Source: Caulobacter sp. (GTDB lineage: Bacteria; Pseudomonadota; Alphaproteobacteria; Caulobacterales; Caulobacteraceae). From it: a DNA stretch of 8,934 bases. Position numbers and translations under genes: made by a program. Each line of letters starts with the position of its first letter. Within the stretch, counting starts at the first letter, position 1. The notes beneath the pieces were generated by a model that worked only from the letters and a program-made list of their open reading frames with translations, ran no database searches and was not told where the DNA came from. The DNA lies in contig JAQGIN010000211.1 in the NCBI GenBank assembly GCA_028291125.1, positions 1 through 8,934 on the forward strand, read 5' to 3'. Positions 1 to 6,700 of the stretch are shown here, piece by piece.

Positions 1-608
1 CCAAGATCGACGGGGCCGACTTCCTGGCCCAGGGCACGCTCTATCCCGACGTGGTCGAGAGCGTTTCGGCCCGCGGCGGCCCGTCGGCGGTGATCAAGAG
101 CCACCACAATGTCGGCGGCCTGCCCGATTTCATGAAGCTGAAGCTGGTCGAGCCGCTGCGCGAGCTGTTCAAGGACGAGGTCCGGGCCCTTGGCGTCGAG
201 CTGGGCCTGGCCCCGGCCTTCGTCGGCCGCCACCCGTTCCCCGGCCCCGGCCTGGCCATCCGCATCCCCGGCGAGATCACCCCCGAAAAGGTGGCTGTGC
301 TGCAGCAGGCCGACGCCATCTATCTGGACGAGATCCGCAAGGCCGGCCTCTACGACAAGATCTGGCAGGCCTTCGCCGTGCTGCTGCCGGTGAAGACGGT
401 CGGGGTGATGGGCGACGCCCGCACCTACGAGAATGTCCTGGCCCTGCGCGCGGTGACCTCGACCGACGGCATGACCGCCGACTTCTTCGAATTCCCCTGG
501 GAAGTCCTCGGCCGCTGCGCCACCCGGATCATCAACGAGGTCCGCGGCGTCAACCGCGTGGTCTATGACGTCACCTCCAAGCCCCCCGGCACGATCGAGT
601 GGGAGTAG
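1..608 (+). CDS. guaA: GMP synthase (glutamine-hydrolysing), C-terminal part, 5' end outside window
   Basis: This is the last 201 residues of GMP synthase, which converts XMP, glutamine and ATP to GMP in the cytoplasm, the final step of guanine nucleotide synthesis. The first complete codon is at position 3 and the stop is TAG at 606-608. The visible part covers the end of the ATP-pyrophosphatase domain and the whole C-terminal dimerisation domain. Family hallmarks, numbered from codon 3, are SHHNVGGLP at 33-41, HPFPGPGLAIR at 77-87, the GDARTYEN segment in the dimerisation domain, and the invariant terminus KPPGTIEWE at 193-201. The N-terminal glutamine amidotransferase domain and the ATP-binding loop lie to the left of the window. 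No frameshift or missing motif is seen. It converges on the LacI gene with a 21-bp gap, and I infer no functional link to the uptake locus beyond position. Confidence 0.97.
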   Translation, partial: KIDGADFLAQGTLYPDVVESVSARGGPSAVIKSHHNVGGLPDFMKLKLVEPLRELFKDEVRALGVELGLAPAFVGRHPFPGPGLAIRIPGEITPEKVAVLQQADAIYLDEIRKAGLYDKIWQAFAVLLPVKTVGVMGDARTYENVLALRAVTSTDGMTADFFEFPWEVLGRCATRIINEVRGVNRVVYDVTSKPPGTIEWE

Positions 609-629
609 GGGCTTAAGGCGGGCCTGGCC

Positions 630-1643
630 TCAGCCGCCGCACGACTCGCGGATGATCAGGTCGGTGGCCAGGCGCTCGGGCCGATTGTCGCCGGTGGCGT
701 CGAGCACCCGCGACACCAACAGGCGCCCGGCCTTGTAGGTGTCCTGCTTGATGGTGCTGAGCGCCGGGGTGCTGAGGCGGCTGAGCAGCATGTCGTCATA
801 GCCGACCACCGAGACGTCCTCGGGCACCGAGACCCCGGCCCGCCGCAGGGCGCGGATGGCCCCCAGGGCGATCAGGTCGCTGGAGGCGACGATGCCGTCG
901 AACGGCACCTTGCGCCGCACCAGGGCGTTGACCGCCGCCTCGGCCGATTCCAGCTCGAAATCGACCGGCGCGATCAAGGCGTTGTCGACCTCCAGGCCGC
1001 TTTCCTTCAGCGCCTCCAGATAGCCGCCGCGGCGCTGCAGGGCCTCGGGCTCGGTTTCGCCGAGGAAGACGATGCGCTTGCGGCCCAGCCTGGCCAGGTG
1101 CAGCGTCGCGCGCCGGCCGCCCAGCACGTTGTCCGAGCCGATCGAGCAATATTTCTGGCCCTGCATCTGGGCCCCCCAGACCACGAACCGCGCCTCGGTG
1201 TCGGCCAGCTGGTTGAAGGCCTCGTGCAGCGTGCTCTGGCCCAGGAAGATGACGCCGTTGGCGCGGCTGGTGGTGGTGGCCAGGAACAGGTCCTCGTAGG
1301 AGGCCGGCGCCGTGTGGCTGACGGTGAAATCGCAGCCGCGGTCGCGCGCGGCCTCGCCGATGCTGGCCAGCAACTCGAGGAAGAAGGGGTGGGACAAGGG
1401 CAGCGGCCGGCCGTGGGTGCGCGGCGTGACGATGGCGATCGAGCCCTCGGAGCCGATCGGTCCGGCCGGCATGTAGCGGCGGAACGGATAGCCGCGCTCG
1501 TGGGCCAGCGCCCAGATCCGCTGTTTGGTGCGCGTGCTGATCGACGGATGGTCGTTGAGGGCGCGCGAGACGGTGGACGCCGAAACGCCCGCGAGCTTCG
1601 CCAGATCCTCAAGCGTGGTATTGTTGTTGCTGCCGCTGCCCAT
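630..1643 (-). CDS. LacI/GalR-family transcriptional repressor
   Basis: This is a 337-residue DNA-binding regulator, a normal length for the LacI/GalR family. The N-terminal helix-turn-helix covers about residues 9-34, with recognition helix VSASTVSRALND, and is followed by the hinge (TKQRI...ERGY). The periplasmic-binding-protein-like ligand domain covers about 67-337. Conserved ligand-domain segments are IGSDNVLGGRRAT (168-180), VASSDLIALGAIRAL (252-266), VVGYDDM (279-285), PALSTIKQD (293-301) and the typical end LIIRESCGG. I chose the ATG at 1643. An upstream in-frame TTG at 1652 would add three residues but has no Shine-Dalgarno, while the ATG has a weak TGGA 4 bases upstream. It is divergent from the sugar transporter gene, so it probably represses that gene and perhaps the receptor operon until an inducing sugar binds. 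The ligand cannot be read from sequence. The recognition helix resembles CytR/GalR-type helices rather than LacI itself. Confidence 0.93.
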   Translation of the reverse strand: MGSGSNNNTTLEDLAKLAGVSASTVSRALNDHPSISTRTKQRIWALAHERGYPFRRYMPAGPIGSEGSIAIVTPRTHGRPLPLSHPFFLELLASIGEAARDRGCDFTVSHTAPASYEDLFLATTTSRANGVIFLGQSTLHEAFNQLADTEARFVVWGAQMQGQKYCSIGSDNVLGGRRATLHLARLGRKRIVFLGETEPEALQRRGGYLEALKESGLEVDNALIAPVDFELESAEAAVNALVRRKVPFDGIVASSDLIALGAIRALRRAGVSVPEDVSVVGYDDMLLSRLSTPALSTIKQDTYKAGRLLVSRVLDATGDNRPERLATDLIIRESCGG

Positions 1644-1752
1644 CGCGTCCAAGTAATCAGAAAACCACTTTGGTCTACCTTAATGCATTGAAAGGAAGCC
1701 TTTGCAAGGTGAGCGCCAAGTCTTCCGCGAAGCCGTATCGGGCCCGCTGCAC
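1644..1752. promoter_or_regulatory. divergent LacI/MFS promoter region with short inverted repeats
   Basis: These 109 bp must contain the promoters of the repressor (leftward) and the transporter (rightward). I see three small dyads: ACCA-CTT-TGGT at 1664-1674, AATGCATT at 1682-1689, and AAAGG-AAG-CCTTT at 1691-1703. The last is flanked by TTG on the left and GCAA on the right, making a longer imperfect dyad (1688-1707). Any of these could be the LacI-family operator, and the position is right for autoregulation plus control of the transporter. No convincing -35/-10 pair is visible on either strand. The exact CGCAA-N3-TTGCG palindrome found upstream of the receptor gene is absent here, although TTGCAA occurs at 1702-1707. 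Confidence 0.4.
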
Positions 1753-3237
1753 ATGAAAAAGGCGCGCCTTTCCTTTTTTCAAATCTGGAACATGTGTTGC
1801 GGCCTGTTCGGCGTCCAGATCGTCTGGGGCCTGCAGAACGTCAACACCAGCCGCATTTTTCAGACCCTGGGCGCCGACGTCAACGAGCTGGCCATTCTGT
1901 GGATCGCCGCGCCGGCCACCGGCCTGCTGGTGCAGCCGATCATCGGTCATCTGAGCGACAAGACCTGGGGCCCGCTCGGCCGCCGCCGCCCCTATATCCT
2001 GTTCGGGGCGATCTTGACGACGGTGGCGCTGTTTCTGATGCCCAACGCCCCGACGGTGTGGGCCGCCAGCGTGATGCTGTGGGTGCTCAGCGCCTCGATC
2101 AACGTGGCGATGGAGCCGTTCCGGGCCTTCGTCGCCGACACCCTGCCCGAGGAGCAACGCACCACCGGCTTCGCCATGCAGGTGTTCTTCATCGGAGCCG
2201 GGGCGGTGTTCGCCTCGGCCCTGCCCTGGGCGCTGACCCACTGGTTCGGGGTCTCCGGCCAGGCGGCGCCGGGCGCTCTGCCAAGGTCGGTGCACGTGGC
2301 CTTCTATGTCGGCGGGGTCGGCCTGTTGGCCGCGGTGCTGTGGACCGTGTTCACGACCCGGGAGCATCCGCCCGAGAGCCTCGCTGACGCTCCCGACGCG
2401 CCCGTCCACCAGGCGCCGACCGCGGAGGGGGCCGTCGTGCTGCTGCGGAGCGGCGTGCTCTGGACGATCGGCGGACTGCTGGCCGGCGTCCTGGCCGTCA
2501 TCGGCCACTGGGGGCGGGAGATCCATGTGCTGGCGGCGGTGGCGGCCGGGTTCGGGGCGGCGCAGCTGGCGGCGATCTGGCTGCGCCGCCGGGGCCAGGT
2601 CTCGATCGGCGTGCTCGAGGTGGTCGAGGACATCTTGCACATGCCGCGGGTGCTGCGGCAGCTGGCGGTGGTGCAGTTCTTCACCTGGTTCGGACTGTTC
2701 GCGATGTGGATCTACGCGACGCCGGCGGTGACGGCGCGGCACTACCACACCCTGGACGCCGCCTCCGCGGCCTACAACCAGGGCGCCGATTGGGTGGGGG
2801 TGCTGTTCGCCGGCTATAACGGCGTCGCGGCGATCGGGGCGCTGATGCTGCCGGCCCTGGCCGCCCGCATCGGCCGCCGCGCCAGCCACGCCCTGTGCCT
2901 GGCGCTCGGCGCGCTCGGCTTCCTGGGCTTCGTGCTGATCGACGACCCGGCGCTGCTGTGGATCCCGATCGTCGGCATCGGCTGCGCCTGGGCGTCGGTG
3001 CTGTCGGCCCCCTACGCGATGCTGTCGAGCGCCGCCCCGCCGCACAAGATGGGCGTCTATATGGGCATCCACAATCTGTTCCTGGTGATCCCGCAGCTGG
3101 TGGCCGCCACGGTTCTGGGGCCGCTGGTGCAGTCGGTGTTCAAGGGCGAGGCGATCTATGCCCTGGCCCTGGCGGCGGGGGCCTTCGCCCTGGCCGCGCT
3201 CGCCGCCCTGGCCGTCCGCGACCCCGGCGAGCGCTGA
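1753..3237 (+). CDS. MFS sugar transporter, SUC/SLC45-like (GPH-related) family
   Basis: This is a 494-residue inner-membrane carrier predicted to import a sugar with a cation, probably a disaccharide or oligosaccharide. Family signs are the N-terminal RLSFFQIWNM then WGLQNVNTS, GHLSDKTWGPLGRRRP at 65-80 (the MFS loop 2-3 motif in the form typical of SUC-type carriers), and GVYMGIHNLFLVIPQL at 434-449. The protein is hydrophobic throughout, consistent with 12 or more membrane spans. A hydrophobic stretch at about 230-278, between the two halves, could add two more. I chose ATG 1753 because homologues of this type begin just before RLSF. It has no clear Shine-Dalgarno, whereas an in-frame TTG at 1702 does (AAGGA at 1692-1696, 5-base spacer) and would add 17 residues. 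The substrate is not identifiable. Its neighbours, a divergent LacI repressor and a TonB-dependent receptor, support a carbohydrate-uptake role. Confidence 0.9.
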   Translation: MKKARLSFFQIWNMCCGLFGVQIVWGLQNVNTSRIFQTLGADVNELAILWIAAPATGLLVQPIIGHLSDKTWGPLGRRRPYILFGAILTTVALFLMPNAPTVWAASVMLWVLSASINVAMEPFRAFVADTLPEEQRTTGFAMQVFFIGAGAVFASALPWALTHWFGVSGQAAPGALPRSVHVAFYVGGVGLLAAVLWTVFTTREHPPESLADAPDAPVHQAPTAEGAVVLLRSGVLWTIGGLLAGVLAVIGHWGREIHVLAAVAAGFGAAQLAAIWLRRRGQVSIGVLEVVEDILHMPRVLRQLAVVQFFTWFGLFAMWIYATPAVTARHYHTLDAASAAYNQGADWVGVLFAGYNGVAAIGALMLPALAARIGRRASHALCLALGALGFLGFVLIDDPALLWIPIVGIGCAWASVLSAPYAMLSSAAPPHKMGVYMGIHNLFLVIPQLVAATVLGPLVQSVFKGEAIYALALAAGAFALAALAALAVRDPGER

Positions 3238-3299
3238 TCCCAGGTCTGAAGCCGTAGGGCGTGGTGACGGTTTGCACGAATTGGCGCCGTTCCAGTCAG

Positions 3300-3312
3300 C
3301 GCAAATATTGCG
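3300..3312. promoter_or_regulatory. candidate operator, CGCAA-N3-TTGCG palindrome (site 1)
   Basis: The sequence CGCAA-ATA-TTGCG is a perfect 5-bp-arm inverted repeat. An identical-architecture site lies at 3513-3525. The half-site resembles the GCAA-containing half-sites bound by LacI-family members such as PurR (known family consensus ACGCAAACG...), although the spacer here is 3 rather than 4 bases. The local LacI protein is a possible reader, but this is inference. Confidence 0.45.
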
Positions 3313-3380
3313 TAAATCGAATCACGGGGTCGCGCCAAGCTTGTGCCAAAAATGCAACGACAGGCGATGATCCCGGATAA

Positions 3381-3397
3381 ATGCCGTCATACGGCAT
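3381..3397. promoter_or_regulatory. 17-bp inverted repeat ATGCCGT-CAT-ACGGCAT
   Basis: Two perfect 7-bp arms surround a 3-base centre. GGCAT recurs in direct orientation at 3404-3408, 11 bp after the copy inside the right arm at 3393-3397. The arms are unrelated to the CGCAA half-site, which suggests a different DNA-binding protein, or less likely an RNA hairpin with a 3-base loop. It is located between the two candidate operators and just left of the phased array. Confidence 0.4.
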
Positions 3398-3418
3398 GAA
3401 ATTGGCATAACAACGCTA

Positions 3419-3453
3419 TTGCGCGGCGCGCAAAATAACGCAAACTTACGCAA
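3419..3453. promoter_or_regulatory. 10-bp-phased TTGCG/CGCAA array
   Basis: TTGCG occurs at 3419-3423 and CGCAA at 3429-3433, 3439-3443 and 3449-3453, so four half-sites start exactly 10 bp apart. The first is inverted and makes a perfect 15-bp dyad with the second (TTGCGCG-G-CGCGCAA, 3419-3433). The last two are direct copies of ACGCAA. A 10-bp period puts all copies on one face of the helix, as expected for a regulator that binds cooperatively along DNA. The reader protein is unknown. Confidence 0.5.
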
Positions 3454-3477
3454 GTCGACCACGGCGATCGCCAGGCC

Positions 3478-3501
3478 GGGCTCCGTTCATTCGCGGAGCT
3501 C
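3478..3501. other. inverted repeat able to form an 8-bp stem with 8-base loop
   Basis: Arms 3478-3485 and 3494-3501 pair over 8 positions, one of them G-T, around an 8-base loop. No T-run follows, so it does not look like an intrinsic terminator. If transcribed it would form a stable hairpin in the receptor leader; otherwise it may be an operator. Only the symmetry is seen. Confidence 0.3.
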
Positions 3502-3512
3502 CCCGGTGACGC

Positions 3513-3525
3513 CGCAAAACTTGCG
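3513..3525. promoter_or_regulatory. candidate operator, CGCAA-N3-TTGCG palindrome (site 2)
   Basis: The sequence CGCAA-AAC-TTGCG has the same arms and the same 3-base spacer as the site at 3300-3312, with centres 213 bp apart. It overlaps a second dyad, GCGCC-GT-GGCGC at 3523-3534. The matched pair with the phased array between them suggests one protein contacting the whole region, possibly by looping. Confidence 0.45.
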
Positions 3526-3615
3526 CCGTGGCGCGACGACCAACGACAGCGGCGAACCAGCCGCGATGAGGGGGAGGGGATCCAATGGGGCCGAATGGCG
3601 AAATCGCCTTGGCGG

Positions 3616-3633
3616 CGTCTCGATCACGAGACG
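3616..3633. other. 18-bp inverted repeat, 7-bp arms with 4-base centre
   Basis: CGTCTCG-ATCA-CGAGACG is a perfect dyad about 150 bp upstream of the receptor start. With a 4-base loop it could fold as an RNA hairpin in the 5' leader, or act as a DNA operator. A smaller dyad, GGCGA-AA-TCGCC, lies just left at 3597-3608. No start of transcription is known, so its level of action is open. Confidence 0.35.
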
Positions 3634-3770
3634 GCCGGGCCGACGCACGAAGTTGATCTCTCCGACGATATCGACGGCTCCGGCCGGACCGACCTAGCGC
3701 CACGCCGCAGACGGGCCTGGCCTCAAATCAAAAGAAAACCCGCGCGCTCAAAGCACGGGCAAGAAAATTA

Positions 3771-3775
3771 GGGAG
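3771..3775 (+). promoter_or_regulatory. ribosome binding site of the receptor gene
   Basis: GGGAG lies 6 bases before the ATG at 3782. It is the clearest Shine-Dalgarno of the three 5' ends on this strand and fixes the start. The translated signal peptide begins immediately after it. Confidence 0.8.
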
Positions 3776-3781
3776 ACGAGA

Positions 3782-6700
3782 ATGAGGACGTTCAATCTTA
3801 GCCAGAGCCGCAAGGCCGTGTTGCGGGGCGGGGTTTCCCTGGCGACGCTGGCGGCGGTGGGGATGGCCGCGCCGGCCTGGGCCCAGACCGCGCCCGCCCA
3901 GGACGCCCCGATCTCCACCGCCTCGAACGCCGTGGAGGAGATCGTCGTGGTCGGCGTCCGCCAATCGCTGGCGTCGGCGCAGCTGATCAAGAAGAACGCC
4001 GACACGGTCGTCGATTCGATCACCGCCACCGACATCGGGGCCTTCCCGGACAAGTCGGTCGCCGAGGCCCTGCAGCGCGTGCCCGGCATCTCGGTGTCGC
4101 GCCTGCAGTCAAGCGACGACAGCTCGCACTTCTCGGCCGAACCGGCCGGCGTGCTGATCCGCGGCCTGACCCAGGTGCGCACCGAATTCAACGGCCGCGA
4201 CAGCTTTTCGGCCGACGCCAATCGCGGCCTGAACTTCAACGACATCTCGCCGGAACTGATGGCGGGGGTCGACGCCTACAAGAACCAGACCGCCGAAATG
4301 ATCGAGGGCGGCATCGCCGGCACGATCAATCTGCGGACCCGCCTGCCATTCGACGCCAAGGACCAGGTGTTCTCGCTGACCGGCCACGCCAACTACGGTA
4401 ACCGCTCCGACAAGACCACCTACGAATATTCCGGCATCTTCAGCAAGAACTGGGACACCGACTTCGGCCGCCTCGGCGTGATGGCCGACTACGCCTTTTC
4501 GCACGTCCTGACCCAGACCGAAGCCGTGGTGATGCAGCGCATCGGCACGTTCTGCTCGGCCGGCAACAACAACGCCAGCGGCGCCGCGATCGTCAGCGCG
4601 GACGGCTCGATCCCCTGCACGACCTCGGCCTATGGCGGCGCGGGCTGGAAGTACATGCCCGACCAGGTCAACTATTCGCAGGTCAAGTATGACCGTGAGC
4701 GCAAGGGCCTGGCCCTGGCCGTGCAGTACGAGAACAACGACGGCAACGTCCGCTTCAAGGCGCAGTACAACGACTCCAAGTACAAGAACGCCTGGCTCGA
4801 ACGCAGCACCAACGTCACCATGTTTGGCCTGTGGGCGGCGGACGCCTATTCGCCCCAGACCACGGCGTCGATCGCCCCGGCCCAGGGCTCGCCCGCCTTC
4901 ACCTTCGGCCCCGACGGCATGCTGAGCTCGGGCATCCTGACCCAGCCGACCGGCGACTGGGGCACCAGCACCCTGGACAACATCAACCGCGGCTCGGCCG
5001 TGCCCGGCATGCCCTTCGTCAACTACTGCGGCGCCGGTTCGGCCTGCGCCACCCAGCGCGAAGGCCTCTATATCCAAAACCAGGCCCGCAACTTCGATCA
5101 CTCCGAAGGCACTCGGGACTTCTCGGCCAACCTGCAGTGGGACATCAGCGATCGACTGCACACCAGCTTCGACGCCCAGTACATCGACGCCGAAACCAAC
5201 AATTACGACATCCTGGTCGCCAACCAGACCATGGCGGACGCCCAGTACAGCGTGAACAAGGACGGCACGCCGAAGATCACCCTGCTGCCGGGATCGAATA
5301 TCAACTACGCGCCCGGCTTCCTGTCCAATCCGCACAACTACTGGATCCCGTTCATCCAGGATCACTACGAAGACAACGACGCCAACGAACTGGCGCTGCG
5401 CGCCGATGGCGAATACGAGTTCAACGACGGCGGCTGGCTGGACTCGCTGAAGGTCGGCGTGCGCTATGCCGACCGCCAGCAGAAGGTGCGCTACTCGACC
5501 TATAACTGGTCGCCGGTGGCCGCGAACTGGAACTGCAACGGTCCGGGCTTCAACATCGACAACACCACGCCGGCGCCCTATCCGGCGGCCTGTGGCCACG
5601 CCGGCAACTTCCAAGGCTACGGCGCCGGCATCTGGACGGGGGCCAGCCTCGGCGCCTTCTATGACGGCAAGGTCTTCCCGAACAACGAGCTGGTCTATCT
5701 GAACGAAGCGACGCTGGCCAACAAGGACGGGCTGATCAAGGCGCTGAGCAGCGCCACGACCAACTCGCCGCTGGCCTGGACGCCGCTGTGCCAGCGCGCG
5801 ACCAACACCGAGGGCTGCTTCATCGACCCCGAACTGGTCGATGTCGAAGAAAAGACCCACGCCGCCTACGCCATGCTGCGGTTCGGCGGCGACGACAAGA
5901 CGATCTTCAACGGCATAACCGTCCAGGGCAATGTCGGCCTGCGCTTCGTGCGGACCGAAACCACCAGCTCGGGCGGCGTCGCCTTCCCGACCTCCACCTG
6001 GTACACACAGGCGACGGCTACGCCCTGCAACACGCCGCTGTCGGGCGGCAACGTCACCAACGTCTCCTGCTGGCTGACGCCGGCCCTGCTGGCCTTCAGC
6101 CAGGGCGGCGGCGTCAGCAACGACTTCAAGGGCACGAACGACAACTGGCTGCCCAGCCTCAACGTGCGCTTCGGCCTGTCGGACAAGCAGTTCATCCGCT
6201 TCGCCGCCTCGCGGGCCATGTCGCGTCCGGACTTCGGCCTGCTGCGCAACTTCGTCGCCATCCAGGCGCCGGTCCTCAACACCAAGCCGGACTCGCCCTA
6301 TGTGATCTACAACTCGCCGACCGCGGCCCACATCCCGGCCAACGTCACGGGCTATAACTTCCAGTTCAACGCCGACTCCGGCTTCGGGGCCCTCAAGCCG
6401 ATCACGGCCGACCAGTTCGACGTGACCTTCGAGCAGTACTTCAGCGACAGCAGCTCGTTCACCGCCAACGTCTTCTACAAGAAGCTCAACGGCAGCATCG
6501 CCTATGGCGAGTTCCTGCGCTCGTTCACCAACAACGGCGTGACCCAGAACGTCCAGGTCCGCGGCCCGCGGAACGGTAACGGCGGCGGCGAGCTGAAGGG
6601 TTTCGAAGTCGCCTACCAGACCTTCTTCGACTTCCTGCCGGGCCTGTGGAGCGGTCTGGGCGTCCAGGCCAACTACACCCACACCAAGCAGTCGGGGATC

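Larger units (their letters stand above)
3238..3781. other. long non-coding region upstream of the receptor, rich in inverted repeats
   Basis: These 544 bp separate the transporter stop from the receptor start. Reading frames through it are short, arginine-rich and match no family I know, so I see no gene. Its left half (about 3290-3460) is less GC-rich than the surrounding genes. It holds many dyads: 3300-3312, 3381-3397, 3419-3433, 3463-3472 (GGCGATCGCC), 3478-3501, 3513-3525, 3523-3534 (GCGCC-GT-GGCGC), 3597-3608 (GGCGA-AA-TCGCC) and 3616-3633. I infer an enhancer/operator zone on the left and promoter plus 5' leader on the right. I could not place a clear sigma-70-type or sigma-54-type promoter. 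No transporter terminator with a U-tract is visible just after 3237. Confidence 0.6.

Noticed and set aside
617..638. Possible bidirectional terminator between guaA and the LacI gene (GGCGG ... CCGCC)
   Set aside because: The stem is only 5 bp with a 12-base loop, overlaps the LacI stop codon, and has no T-run on either strand.
1675..3072. Minus-strand open frame of 465 codons over the transporter gene
   Set aside because: It is histidine/arginine/glutamine-rich with no motifs and directly opposite a clear MFS protein, so it is a composition artefact.
3402..3422. Sigma-54-like promoter (TTGGCAT ... TTGCG)
   Set aside because: The GG and GC elements are 15 bases apart instead of the required 10, so the spacing does not fit.
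3463..3472. GGCGATCGCC, which contains the HIP1-like octamer GCGATCGC of cyanobacteria
   Set aside because: A single copy in GC-rich DNA is expected by chance, and every gene here points to an alphaproteobacterium.
3419..3703. Small open frames on both strands in the region upstream of the receptor
   Set aside because: They are arginine-rich, lack a good ribosome site or known domain, and overlap each other and the repeat array. Non-coding control DNA explains the stretch better.
619..3725. Identical 14-mer CGGGCCTGGCCTCA at 619-632 and 3712-3725
   Set aside because: A 14-base match is plausible by chance in 9 kb of GC-rich sequence. No wider similarity, target-site duplication or transposase accompanies it.
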